From an uncultured Bacilli bacterium (GTDB taxonomy: Bacteria; Bacillota_I; Bacilli_A; RF39; UBA660): a stretch of DNA of 18,837 nt. Below the pieces are notes generated by a model. The model saw nothing but the letters and a program-made list of their open reading frames with translations, searched no databases and had not been told where the DNA came from. Position numbers and translations under genes: made by a program. The DNA is taken from positions 1 to 18,837 of the forward strand of contig CAKPPW010000025.1 of the NCBI GenBank assembly GCA_934177995.1, in the 5' to 3' direction. Below are positions 1 to 7,332 of the stretch, one piece after another. Numbering within the stretch: the stretch's first letter is position 1; each line of letters begins with the position of its first letter.

Positions 1-1
1 T

Positions 2-91
2 ATTGGTAAAAAGTATAGCTATATTTATAAAATAAATGAAGAGTTATTTATAGATGAATTATTAAAAAGAGTAGATTGTTTTATAAGTTAA
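2..91 (+). CDS. C-terminal end of an unidentified CDS (partial)
   Basis: One frame is open from the first base to a TAA at 89-91 and encodes 29 residues rich in Lys, Ile, Tyr and Glu, ending VDCFIS. The start lies outside the window and no family can be recognised from so short a tail. The composition fits the neighbouring genes. It could be a chance open frame. Confidence 0.4.
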   Translation: MGKKYSYIYKINEELFIDELLKRVDCFIS

Positions 92-258
92 AATAAGCAA
101 AAAACATATTTATAAATTTTTAGAGAAATATGGTTTTCAATTACTAATGATTAATTTGTAAAAATAAAGTAGGTACTATTATGTGTTACGATGTAATTAT
201 GTTTTATAGTTAATAAAAAAACATTTAGGAAAAAATAGTAAAGTGTAGTAAAATAAAT

Positions 259-816
259 ATGAGTAGGGTGATTAAAATTAGATGTAAATGGTGTAACTTG
301 GATAATTCCTTGTATGTTAAGTATCATGATGAAGAGTGGTGTCAGCTTAATCTTGATGATAATTACTTGTTTGAAATGTTATTATTAGAATCATTTCAAG
401 CAGGGCTTTCTTGGGAGTGTGTTTTAAATAAAAGAGAAGACTTTAGAAAAGCTTATGATAACTTTAATTTAGATAAAATATGTAATTATAGTGATTATAA
501 GATTGCTGAATTAATAAATAATAAAAAGATTATTAGAAATAAATTAAAGATTAAAGCTAGTATTAATAATGCTAAAATATTTAAAAGTATTAGGAAAGAG
601 TATGGTAGCTTTAGAAACTATTTGAAAACTTTTACTAATGAAGAAATAATTTATGAGATAGATAAGACAACTAATTTATTATCTGATAGTATTTCTAAAG
701 ATTTAAAAAAAAGAGGGATGAAGTTTGTAGGAAGTGTTATTATCTATTCTTATTTACAAGCGATAGGTATTATCTATTCTCATGATAAAGAGTGTTTCCT
801 ATATAAAAAGAAGTAA
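259..816 (+). CDS. tag: DNA-3-methyladenine glycosylase I (Tag)
   Basis: Base-excision repair enzyme that removes 3-methyladenine from alkylated DNA in the cytoplasm. The 185-aa length is normal for Tag. The N-terminus has RCKWCN (Cys9) and YHDEEW (His23), followed by LLLESFQAGLSW, which carries the conserved catalytic-pocket Glu44. The C-terminus has SHDKEC, placing His175 and Cys179. Together with Cys9 and His23 these match the four zinc ligands of the family (Cys4, His17, His175 and Cys179 in E. coli Tag), so the zinc site looks complete. The ATG at 259 has only a weak Shine-Dalgarno; it is chosen because the family begins just before RCxW. A membrane-protein gene follows after 10 bases, so the two may be co-transcribed. 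Confidence 0.93.
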   Translation: MSRVIKIRCKWCNLDNSLYVKYHDEEWCQLNLDDNYLFEMLLLESFQAGLSWECVLNKREDFRKAYDNFNLDKICNYSDYKIAELINNKKIIRNKLKIKASINNAKIFKSIRKEYGSFRNYLKTFTNEEIIYEIDKTTNLLSDSISKDLKKRGMKFVGSVIIYSYLQAIGIIYSHDKECFLYKKK

Positions 817-826
817 AGGGGTATAT

Positions 827-1459
827 ATGAGAAGTAAATATTTAAAATATCTAAATGAAGATATTAAGTTTGATAAAGAAACAATGATAGGTATTTTTTG
901 CTTATTAGTTGTAATAACTGGTATGTTTGGGTTCCTTTATGAGTTTATTTTTTATTATTTTAATGGCGGTATGAAAACATTTTATTGGCGAGGAGGTAAC
1001 TTTCTACCTTGGATTAATATTTATGCTACAGGATCAATTATGATTTATTTATTAACTTATAAAGATAGAAAGAAGCCATTAAAAGTATTTCTGGTTAGTA
1101 TTATAACAACTGGTATACTTGAATATTTTTCAGGTCTTGGAATGGATAAAATAGCGGGGAAAAGATGTTGGGATTATAGTCAAGAAATACTTGGTGCTTT
1201 AAATATAAATGGTTATGTTTGTTTAAGAAGTGTGTTGGTATTTGGTGTTTTCTCTCTATTACTAATATATCTAGTATTGCCACTTATCTTTTATATAGCA
1301 AAAAAATCTAACAAAAAAGTATTTATTACTACTAGTATTATTTTGTGTTCTATAATTATGATAGATGAATTCTATAACTTATTAATAGCAAGAATCTTTC
1401 ATTTACCAAGGGCATATAATGTTTATTCAAAACTGGGTGTTCCTTATGTTAAATTTTAA
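827..1459 (+). CDS. Putative ABC-transporter type IV / CmpB-like membrane protein
   Basis: Polytopic membrane protein of 210 aa. Hydrophobic segments lie at about residues 22-46, 65-82, 92-110, 136-162 and 168-186 from the chosen start. The pattern FLYEFIFYYF...GGNFLPWINIYATGS...GILEYFSG...KRCWDYS...NINGYVCLRS resembles the Pfam family called 'putative ABC-transporter type IV' (CmpB), which has conserved G-x-x-x-E and WDYS motifs; its molecular role is not established. I chose the ATG at 827 because AAAGGGG (815-821) sits just upstream; an earlier ATG at 782 lies inside tag in another frame. A strong hairpin terminator overlaps the stop codon, so this gene ends the tag transcript. Confidence 0.7.
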   Translation: MRSKYLKYLNEDIKFDKETMIGIFCLLVVITGMFGFLYEFIFYYFNGGMKTFYWRGGNFLPWINIYATGSIMIYLLTYKDRKKPLKVFLVSIITTGILEYFSGLGMDKIAGKRCWDYSQEILGALNINGYVCLRSVLVFGVFSLLLIYLVLPLIFYIAKKSNKKVFITTSIILCSIIMIDEFYNLLIARIFHLPRAYNVYSKLGVPYVKF

Positions 1460-1492
1460 AAGAGAATGGAATGTTATATTTGATTCTCTTTT
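1458..1492 (+). terminator. Hairpin terminator after the CmpB-like gene
   Basis: A perfect 10-bp stem, AAAAGAGAAT (1458-1467) with ATTCTCTTTT (1483-1492), has a 15-base loop. The 3' arm ends in TTTT and the 5' arm begins with AAAA, so it could terminate transcription in either direction. It overlaps the last bases of the stop codon. Confidence 0.7.
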
Positions 1493-1521
1493 GGTTTAAT
1501 AGAAAAAAATTAAAACAGTTA

Positions 1522-1550
1522 TTGACGAACAAATGTTTATATTATATTAT
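1522..1550 (+). promoter_or_regulatory. Sigma-A-type promoter for the DUF362 gene, -10 inside a tandem repeat
   Basis: TTGACG at 1522-1527 is followed after exactly 17 bases by TATTAT at 1545-1550. The -10 box lies inside the ATTAT tandem array, which offers further TATTAT hexamers every 5 bases. This is the only good -35/-10 pair between the terminator at 1492 and the DUF362 start at 1711, and implies a leader of about 150 bases. Confidence 0.5.
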
Positions 1551-1566
1551 ATTATATTATATTATA
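1537..1566. repeat. ATTAT pentanucleotide tandem repeat
   Basis: Five exact ATTAT units run from 1541 to 1565, with partial copies on both sides. The array coincides with the -10 region of the predicted promoter. Such short tandem arrays can change copy number by replication slippage, which here would alter the distance from -10 to the downstream direct repeats. Confidence 0.85.
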
Positions 1567-1596
1567 TAAATGTATTTACTTTTACAAATAATTATC

Positions 1597-1653
1597 TATT
1601 ATTCTTAGTTTCGTGCAAAATGGGGTAAATATTATTCTTAGTTTCGTGCAAAA
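1597..1653. repeat. 24-bp direct repeat, two exact copies
   Basis: A 24-base sequence beginning TATTATTCTT and ending GTTTCGTGCAAAA occurs at 1597-1620 and again at 1630-1653, separated by 9 bases (period 33, about three helical turns). It lies between the predicted promoter and the DUF362 start. It may be a duplicated regulator-binding site or leader element; two copies are too few to call CRISPR. Confidence 0.85.
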
Positions 1654-1710
1654 ATTCTATGTTAAAATGTAATAAATAGTTTATAATAGAAATAAGAGGA
1701 GGAAAATTAA

Positions 1711-2598
1711 ATGGAAAAAGCAAAAGTTTATTTTACAAAAGAAATAACTAGTGATGGACTAGTAAAAATTTATGAAGCCTTAAATAGAGAATTAAAAGGA
1801 AAGGTTGCTGTTAAAATATCAACTGGTGAAATGGGTGGACATAATTATCTAGATCCTAATCTAATTAAAGATTTAGTACATAAATTAAATGGAACCATAG
1901 TTGAATGTAATACTGCTTATCCTGGTAAGAGAATGAAAACAGAAGATCATTTAGCTACCATTAAAGCTCATGGCTTTTGTGATATAGCAGATGTTGATAT
2001 AATGGATAGTGAAGGAAGTATTGAAATACCTGTTAATTATCAAGGACATTTACAAAATAAAAATATAGTTGGAAGTCATATCAATAACTATGATTCTATG
2101 TTAATGTTATCACATTTCAAAGGCCACGCTATGGGAGGCTTTGGTGGAGCTTTAAAAAATATGAGTATTGGTGTAGCTTCTAGTAATGGAAAAGCTTGGA
2201 TTCACTCTGTAGGAAGAACAACGTCCCCAGTTGAACTATGGAACTATACAGAAGATCAAGATGGATTCTTAGAGAGTATGGCAGAAGCTGATAAAGCAGT
2301 AGTAGAGCACTTTGGAAGTGATAATATGGCTTATATCAATGTAGCTAACAAAATATCAATCGATTGTGATTGTGATTCTAACCCAAGTGAACCAGAAATG
2401 GCTGATATCGGAATTTATGCAAGCCTTGATCCAGTAGCACTTGATAAATGTTGTTATGATGCTATTATTAATTCTAAAGATGAAGGGAAAGCATCACTTA
2501 TTAAAAGAATGGAAGAAAAACATGCCATTCATACTGTTGAAACAGCCGAGAAGCTTGGTATTGGAACCACTGACTATGAGATAATAAATATAGATTAA
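1711..2598 (+). CDS. DUF362 domain-containing protein
   Basis: Cytoplasmic protein of 295 aa. It matches the DUF362 family by the motifs LSHFKGHAMGGFGGALKNMSIG (abridged here as SHFKGH and GGFGGALKNMSIG), a CDCD cluster near residue 226, and ADIGIYASLDPVALDKC. DUF362 proteins are often fused to or near iron-sulphur modules, but there is no CxxCxxC ferredoxin domain here, so this is the short stand-alone form. The reaction is unknown. Start ATG 1711 is supported by AGAGGAGG at 1695-1702. The next gene begins 16 bases after the stop, suggesting an operon with the DUF2974 hydrolase. The leader contains two 24-bp repeats and an ATTAT array. Confidence 0.8.
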   Translation: MEKAKVYFTKEITSDGLVKIYEALNRELKGKVAVKISTGEMGGHNYLDPNLIKDLVHKLNGTIVECNTAYPGKRMKTEDHLATIKAHGFCDIADVDIMDSEGSIEIPVNYQGHLQNKNIVGSHINNYDSMLMLSHFKGHAMGGFGGALKNMSIGVASSNGKAWIHSVGRTTSPVELWNYTEDQDGFLESMAEADKAVVEHFGSDNMAYINVANKISIDCDCDSNPSEPEMADIGIYASLDPVALDKCCYDAIINSKDEGKASLIKRMEEKHAIHTVETAEKLGIGTTDYEIINID

Positions 2599-2614
2599 TT
2601 AGTAGGAGTAGTAG

Positions 2615-3667
2615 ATGTATACAATAATAGATTATTTAAATTACTATAAAGATTTAACTTTAGAAGAAGCAACTTTTAATAAAATTGATATTTTATTATT
2701 TTCAATATTAGTATATTTGCCAGGAGAATCCTTTAATAAGGAAATTTCTCTACCTGAATTTTATGACTATACTTATAAATATCATAAGAAAGATGTAGGA
2801 GTAATGGTGCCTAAGGCTTATGAACTATTAGATATTATAAAAAATTCTAAAAGATATAAAAATCTTAAGATTAAAAACTTTGTAAGAATTAAGGATGATA
2901 CTACTCAGTTTGGAGCGGCAACTTTTATCTTAGATGATAAAAAAATAGTAAGTTTTAAAGGAACAGATGGCTCTTTAATTGGTTGGATTGAAAATATTAG
3001 AATAGCATATAAGTATCTAACAGTTACCCAAACACTAGCAGTTAACTACTTAAAAGAAAATATAGATATTAATGACAAAGAAGTTTATGTAACAGGACAC
3101 TCTAAAGGAGGTAATCTTGCTTTAGTTAGTAGTATGGAACTAGAAGATAGCCTATTTAATAAAATAACTGCTATCTATAACTTTGATGGACCAGGTCTTA
3201 GATTAGAAGAGTATAACAGTTCAAAATATAAAAGAGTGTTACCTAAACTTAATAATATAGTACCTTCTATGTCTTGTGTTGGTATCTTATTAAATAATAG
3301 TAATTATGAAGTAGTAAAGAGTAATCTCTTTGCTTTTGAAGAACACTATCCAACTTCTTGGAATATCTTTGGACAATGTTTTGTTCTAGATGAATTATCT
3401 AAGTCGTCACTACAATTACATGAGTCAACAACAACTGGTATAAAAAACTTAGAAAATAGTAAAATAGAGTATACTTTTGAAACATTATTTGCAAACCTTG
3501 GAAAAGAGTATACTAAACCAGTAAAAGTAGAAATGGAAGATGTTAAAAATATTCTTCATAATATTAAAAATATAGATAAAGGAGTATATACTTATATAGA
3601 AGCTATCATATCTGCTATGCTAAGTGTATCTTATAAAGATAGTTCTTCTATAAAGATAGAAGATTAA
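2615..3667 (+). CDS. DUF2974 / Mbeg1-like alpha/beta-hydrolase
   Basis: Predicted serine hydrolase of 350 aa with a lipase-like fold. The nucleophile elbow is VTGHSKGGNLA, with Ser163. Upstream, VSFKGTDGS (around residues 112-120) matches the oxyanion-strand motif of class 3 lipase-like proteins, and YNFDGPGL (around 188-195) probably supplies the acidic residue. This is the layout of the Firmicutes DUF2974 (Mbeg1-like) family; the substrate is unknown. No signal peptide is seen. It lies 16 bases after the DUF362 gene with TAGGAG upstream, and one base before the next CDS, so the three genes look co-transcribed. Confidence 0.8.
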   Translation: MYTIIDYLNYYKDLTLEEATFNKIDILLFSILVYLPGESFNKEISLPEFYDYTYKYHKKDVGVMVPKAYELLDIIKNSKRYKNLKIKNFVRIKDDTTQFGAATFILDDKKIVSFKGTDGSLIGWIENIRIAYKYLTVTQTLAVNYLKENIDINDKEVYVTGHSKGGNLALVSSMELEDSLFNKITAIYNFDGPGLRLEEYNSSKYKRVLPKLNNIVPSMSCVGILLNNSNYEVVKSNLFAFEEHYPTSWNIFGQCFVLDELSKSSLQLHESTTTGIKNLENSKIEYTFETLFANLGKEYTKPVKVEMEDVKNILHNIKNIDKGVYTYIEAIISAMLSVSYKDSSSIKIED

Positions 3668-3668
3668 A

Positions 3669-4391
3669 ATGAAAAAGAAAATTATAATTTCAGTAGTAGT
3701 TATACTTTCTATTATCTTAGTAGCTTTTATTACTATATTACTTACTGAAGTGAAAAAAGACTTAAAGATAGAAAGTAATTTAACTAAAGAAATAACAGAA
3801 TTAAATCTTTTAATAGAGAATAATGATACTGATAGTATTAATACTAGACTAAATACCATTACTACAAATGGAGACTATGTTCTAGTAGAAAAAGCTGCTA
3901 AAAACTATTTAAAAGATAAGGAAAAACTATTTAAAGAGATGTATCAAATCTTAGATAATAATGATAATATAGAAAACTTATTGATGGCTGATAATATTAA
4001 AGCTGATGGCAAAGAGTTTACTAATACCATATCTCTTATCAATAATACAGGTAGTAAACTTACCAAACTAAGAGATGAGTACCAAAGCCTTGCTAGTAAA
4101 GAAAAAATAGAAAGTTATTTAGCTAAGAACTTAAGAGAAGATGACTATTATAATGATTACTATCTTAATGATTTAATGGCTGATATGATGAATAGTCAAA
4201 AGAATTTAGAAGCTATTAATGAATATTTAGCTACTGTATCTAAGTTAAAAGATGTATTTAGTTTCTTGAGGGAAAATAAAGACAATTGGAATTTAGTAAA
4301 TGATAAGATAATGTTTAATAGTGAGACATTATATAATTCTTATGAAGAGTTATTAACAGGTATTAGTGATGATAAGATAAATAATATGTAA
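3669..4391 (+). CDS. Membrane-anchored coiled-coil hypothetical protein
   Basis: Not recognised. The 240-aa protein starts with MKKK and one hydrophobic helix (about residues 5-27), then a long Lys/Glu/Asn-rich region of predicted helices and coiled coil with a YYNDYYLND patch near residue 160. The likely topology is a single N-terminal anchor with an extracellular helical domain; there is no lipobox Cys. It starts one base after the DUF2974 stop and has no strong ribosome binding site of its own, so it is probably translationally coupled to the hydrolase. No clear terminator follows before the HD gene. Confidence 0.75.
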   Translation: MKKKIIISVVVILSIILVAFITILLTEVKKDLKIESNLTKEITELNLLIENNDTDSINTRLNTITTNGDYVLVEKAAKNYLKDKEKLFKEMYQILDNNDNIENLLMADNIKADGKEFTNTISLINNTGSKLTKLRDEYQSLASKEKIESYLAKNLREDDYYNDYYLNDLMADMMNSQKNLEAINEYLATVSKLKDVFSFLRENKDNWNLVNDKIMFNSETLYNSYEELLTGISDDKINNM

Positions 4392-4480
4392 ATTAGATTG
4401 TAAACTTATACTAAATATATTATTTATCTTGCTAGTAAGTAATTAATATGATAATCTTTAAAAGAAAAAAGGTGATAGCC

Positions 4481-4978
4481 ATGGAAGAATTTGAAAGTAT
4501 TATAAAAGATATAGTAGAAAATAGTGAAGTGTTGAAGATGAAAGAGTATAGACAACACGCTGATACCAGTTGTTTTGATCATTGTTATAAAGCTTCCTAC
4601 TACTGTTATATTCTTTGTAAAAAATTCAAACTTGATTATAAGTCTTGTGCAAGAGCCGCTATGCTTCATGACTTTTACTTATATGATTGGCGAGTTAAAG
4701 ATATCTCACATAAATGGCATGCTTTCACACATCCAAGAAAAGCCCTAGAAAAAGCCTTATCTATCTTTGATTTAAACGATAAGGAAAAAGATATTATAAT
4801 TAATCATATGTGGCCTGTAACTATTAAGTTACCAAGAACAAAAGAAGCTTTTATTTTAACATTAGTGGATAAATATTGTGCTACTTATGAAACAGTTAGT
4901 TATACATTAAAACAGTTAAAGAAAAAACCAAGCTGGCAATATGCTTATATAATGCTTTGGTTAGTTATTAGAAAATAA
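4481..4978 (+). CDS. HD-domain phosphohydrolase-like protein
   Basis: Small HD-superfamily protein, 165 aa from the chosen start. HD proteins bind one or two divalent metals and usually hydrolyse phosphate esters. The candidate ligands, in order, are His (RQHADT), His (FDHCYKAS), the HD pair in AAMLHDFYLYDW, His in WHAFTHP, His in INHMWP, and Asp in TLVDKYCA. The substrate cannot be predicted. I chose the ATG at 4481 because AAGGTGA (4470-4476) precedes it; an in-frame ATG at 4448 would add 11 basic residues without a good ribosome binding site. A terminator-like hairpin follows at 4989. Confidence 0.8.
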   Translation: MEEFESIIKDIVENSEVLKMKEYRQHADTSCFDHCYKASYYCYILCKKFKLDYKSCARAAMLHDFYLYDWRVKDISHKWHAFTHPRKALEKALSIFDLNDKEKDIIINHMWPVTIKLPRTKEAFILTLVDKYCATYETVSYTLKQLKKKPSWQYAYIMLWLVIRK

Positions 4979-4988
4979 AAAACATTTT

Positions 4989-5022
4989 AAGGTAAGTACT
5001 TAAACTAAGTCTTTCCTTTTTT
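4989..5022 (+). terminator. Imperfect hairpin terminator after the HD gene
   Basis: The stem is built of AAGG/CCTT, AAG/CTT and ACTT/AAGT, interrupted by a T-T mismatch and one bulged T. It has a 5-base loop and runs into six T (5017-5022). A related element occurs at 6508-6550 (see findings). Confidence 0.65.
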
Positions 5023-5202
5023 ATTGTATGAGTTTTCTTTCATATAACAAACTATTTTTTTCTAACAATGGATTGAGTTCTAATAATAGTACGAGAAATA
5101 TTGGAATTTTAAATAAGTTTAATTAAAATATGTAAAATTATCAACTTTAATAGTACAATTTGTATAAAACTGCAAATAACTTATTTAAGGGTGTGATTAC
5201 AT

Positions 5203-6200
5203 ATGTTAGATATAAATTTCAATCAAATAATTGAAATGATCGAAAGAAAAAAGAACAATGCATATAGAAAAGTAAATGAAGAAATGATTTTATTATATTT
5301 GGAAATTGGTAAATTTCTATATGAACTGAAGGAAAATAGTAATTATGGTGATAGGATAACTACTAAGGTATCCGAATTTATGAAAAATAATTATCCAAAT
5401 ATAAAGGGATTTACCAAAAGAAATATAGAACGTATGATTCAAATTTATAGTATTTACAAAGATGATGTGATTGCGACACCGCTGGTGACGCAATTGTCTT
5501 GGACAAATAATCTACTTATATTAAGTGGTTCTAAAACCAAAGAAGAAAGGCATTTTTACTTGAAGCTAGCTATAAAAAACAATTATTCTAAAAGAGAACT
5601 AGATAGACAAATTTCATCATCGTATTATGAAAGATATATGCTCTCAGATAAAAAGCAATTGCCTACGTTAAATAAAACTATAGATGAAGATGATTATCCA
5701 AATACTAAAATTTTGGATACCTATAGTTTAGAATTTTTAGATTTACCAAATGAATTTTCTGAAAATGATTTAAAAATGCCATTATAAATAATTTAAAAAA
5801 TTTTATGTTAGAAATAGGTAAAGATTTTACTTTTATTAGTGATGAATATCGGGTTCAAGTTGGAAATCATGACTTTTTTATTGATTTATTATTTTATAAT
5901 AGAGAATTATCTTGTTTAGTTGCATTTGAATTAAAGCTTGGTGAATTTAAAGCAGAGTATTTAGGAAAAATGAATTTATATTTAGAAGCACTAGATAGAG
6001 ATGTAAAGAAGGTACAAGAAAATCCAAGCGTTGGTGTTATATTATGTAGTTCAAAGGACGTTGATGTTGTTGAATATTCAATTAGTAAAAATATGTCTAA
6101 AACAATGATCTCTGAATATAAGTTAAAATTAATAGATAAAAAATTGCTAGAATCTAAATTGAAAGAAATGAAAAATTCACTTGACAGTGCTGATAAGTAG
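5203..6200 (+). pseudogene. YhcG/DUF1016-family PDDEXK nuclease-like gene, frame-broken
   Basis: Two adjacent open frames together give one DUF1016 protein of about 331 aa. The first (5203-5787) is the DUF1016 N-terminal helical domain, with IYSIYKDD, TQLSWTNNLLIL and LPNEFSENDLK. The second (usable from about 5780 to 6200) is the PDDEXK domain: DFFIDLLFYNR, CLVAFELKLGEFKAEYLGKM, giving Asp, Glu and Lys of the nuclease core. Adding one A to the A5 run at 5772-5776 joins them as DLKNAI...NNLKNFMLEIGKDF, exactly as in intact family members. So the break is a single-base deficit, either a real mutation or a sequencing error. The family is linked to DNA repair, phage defence and toxin-like roles in other bacteria; the role here is unknown. 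No mobile-element genes adjoin it. Confidence 0.85.
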
Positions 6201-6250
6201 TAATTGAAAGATTAATTTGCTATCTACTTATTGTTTACAAATGACTAAAT

Positions 6251-6280
6251 AAAATACTTGATATTAAGTATTTCTCTTTT
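6251..6280 (+). terminator. Terminator of the YhcG/DUF1016 gene
   Basis: Stem AAATACTT (6252-6259) with AAGTATTT (6266-6273), a 6-base loop, then CTCTTTTATT. It lies about 50 bases after the stop codon. Confidence 0.7.
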
Positions 6281-6281
6281 A

Positions 6282-6310
6282 TTGTTTAGCATAATTATTA
6301 ATAGTATAAT
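6282..6310 (+). promoter_or_regulatory. Sigma-A-type promoter for the small hydrophobic peptide
   Basis: TTGTTT (6282-6287) and a perfect TATAAT (6305-6310) are 17 bases apart. Transcription would start near 6317 and give a leader of about 60 bases containing the hairpin at 6343-6369. This TATAAT is one of the best -10 boxes in the window. Confidence 0.6.
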
Positions 6311-6342
6311 AGCACTTGAAATGCTTAATAGTTAGAGTGCTT

Positions 6343-6369
6343 GCCTTTCTTCTTTTAAAGGAAGGAGGC
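6343..6369 (+). promoter_or_regulatory. Hairpin sequestering the peptide's ribosome binding site
   Basis: GCCTTTCTTC (6343-6352) can pair, with several G-U pairs and one mismatch, with GGAAGGAGGC (6360-6369) across the loop TTTTAAA. The 3' arm contains the very strong GGAAGGAGG Shine-Dalgarno of the small peptide, so folding would hide it. This arrangement is common in type I toxin mRNAs. Confidence 0.5.
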
Positions 6370-6379
6370 TTGATATGAT

Positions 6380-6457
6380 ATGATGTCTAAAAAAGACTTA
6401 TTGATATCATTATTGGTAGTAATTATAATGTTACTAATTGGCCTACTTTACAAGTAG
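6380..6457 (+). CDS. 25-aa hydrophobic peptide, candidate type I toxin-like
   Basis: A short ORF starts at tandem ATGs (6380 and 6383) and encodes a 25-residue peptide: MMSKKD, then a single hydrophobic stretch of Leu, Ile, Val and Met (about residues 7-23), ending in YK. Size, charge placement and one membrane span fit the small membrane peptides of type I toxin-antitoxin systems, but similarity alone cannot prove this. Support comes from its own promoter, an unusually strong GGAAGGAGG ribosome binding site inside a hairpin, and a downstream hairpin followed by a T-tract on the opposite strand. A two-codon frame (ATG ATA TGA, 6375-6383) overlaps the start and has the better spacing to the Shine-Dalgarno, suggesting coupling. 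Confidence 0.45.
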   Translation: MMSKKDLLISLLVVIIMLLIGLLYK

Positions 6458-6460
6458 TCA

Positions 6461-6497
6461 TAAAATAAAAAAGCACTCAATCTAATAGATTGTGTGC
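6461..6497 (-). terminator. Hairpin plus T-tract, terminator-like on the minus strand
   Basis: The arms 6473-6483 and 6487-6497 form an 11-bp stem with one T-T mismatch and a 3-base loop. Read on the minus strand, the stem is followed by TTTTTTATTTTA. This would terminate a leftward transcript overlapping the 3' end of the peptide mRNA, as expected for a convergent antisense RNA. On the plus strand there is no T-run immediately after it. Confidence 0.5.
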
Positions 6498-6507
6498 AAC
6501 ACCATTT

Positions 6508-6550
6508 AAGGCAAGTACTCAAACATTGAATATTAAGTATTTCCTTTTTT
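6508..6550 (+). terminator. Imperfect hairpin terminator, related to 4989-5022
   Basis: AAGG (6508-6511) pairs with CCTT (6543-6546), and TACT pairs with AGTA inside; T6 ends the element. It is the likely end of the peptide transcript, upstream of the rnc promoter. Confidence 0.5.
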
Positions 6551-6599
6551 ATTATATGAAGTTTCCTTCATCTATATACATAGTAGCATAAAATCATAC

Positions 6600-6621
6600 T
6601 TTTAGCAAGTGATTGCTAAAA
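6600..6621. promoter_or_regulatory. Operator-like palindrome over the rnc -35 box
   Basis: Perfect 9-bp inverted repeat, TTTTAGCAA (6600-6608) and TTGCTAAAA (6613-6621), with a 4-base centre GTGA. The right arm contains the -35 hexamer of the rnc promoter, so a protein bound here would compete with RNA polymerase. Confidence 0.45.
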
Positions 6622-6641
6622 AATTAAAAACATGGTAAAAT
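6613..6641 (+). promoter_or_regulatory. Sigma-A-type promoter of the rnc operon
   Basis: TTGCTA (6613-6618), 17-base spacer, TAAAAT (6636-6641). The predicted start is near 6648, giving a very short leader before the ribosome binding site GAAGGGAG (6648-6655) and the ATG at 6664. Confidence 0.6.
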
Positions 6642-6663
6642 ACGTACGAAGGGAGCTTTTTTT

Positions 6664-7332
6664 ATGGAAGAATTGTTTAAACAATTAAAGATAAGTCCTA
6701 AGAATTTAACTCTTTATAATACAGCTTTTTCTCATTCATCATATGCTAATGAACATAAAGCTAAAAAAGATTATGAAAGATTAGAGTTTCTTGGAGATGC
6801 TGTAGTAGATTTAGTAGTTGCTGATTATTTATATCGATATGAAAAAGAAACTGAAGGAGAAATGACTAAGGTAAGAGCTAGTTATGTTTGTGAAAATGCT
6901 CTTTATAGATATTCTATGGATATGGGCTTTAATAAGTATATAAAAGTAGGACATGGAGAAGAGTCTAGTGGTGGTAAATATAAAAAAGCAATTGTTGCTG
7001 ATATATTTGAAGCCTTACTAGGTGCCATTTATTTAGACCTTGGCTATGAAACAGCTAGAAGGGTAGCTTTAGATATAATAGTACCATATATTCAAAATCC
7101 GAATATTGTTTTCTTTGAAGACTATAAGTCAGCCTTACAACAAGCCGTACAAACTACTAAACAAAGTGTTATTTATGAAGTAATAAAAGAAGAAGGACCA
7201 GCTCATGATAAAACATTTACAATAGAAGCTAAAGTAGATGGAATCATTTATGGTAAAGGGGTAGGAAGTAGTAAGAAAGATGCAGAACAAATAGCAGCAA
7301 AAGATGCTTTAGAAAAGTTAGCTAAAAATTGA
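6664..7332 (+). CDS. rnc: Ribonuclease III
   Basis: Double-strand-specific endoribonuclease, 222 aa, the normal length. It processes rRNA precursors and cleaves structured or antisense-paired RNAs. The catalytic domain has ERLEFLGDAVVDL (Glu41, Asp45) and ADIFEALLGAIYLD (Asp113, Glu116), so the two-metal site is complete. The C-terminal double-stranded RNA-binding domain (about residues 150-220) shows DYKSALQQ, a GPAHDKTF strand and GSSKKDAEQIAAKDAL. The gene ends in TGA, overlapping the TTG start of the next gene. In Bacillus rnc is followed by smc; here it is followed by an unknown gene and an RNase J paralogue. Confidence 0.96.
   Translation: MEELFKQLKISPKNLTLYNTAFSHSSYANEHKAKKDYERLEFLGDAVVDLVVADYLYRYEKETEGEMTKVRASYVCENALYRYSMDMGFNKYIKVGHGEESSGGKYKKAIVADIFEALLGAIYLDLGYETARRVALDIIVPYIQNPNIVFFEDYKSALQQAVQTTKQSVIYEVIKEEGPAHDKTFTIEAKVDGIIYGKGVGSSKKDAEQIAAKDALEKLAKN

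Noticed and set aside
1597..1653. Two identical 24-bp repeats as a CRISPR array
   Set aside because: Only two copies, a 9-base gap too short for a spacer, and no cas genes in the window.
5203..6200. Two separate genes (DUF1016 N-terminal protein and stand-alone nuclease)
   Set aside because: A single added base restores an uninterrupted family protein across the junction, and the second frame has no ribosome binding site.
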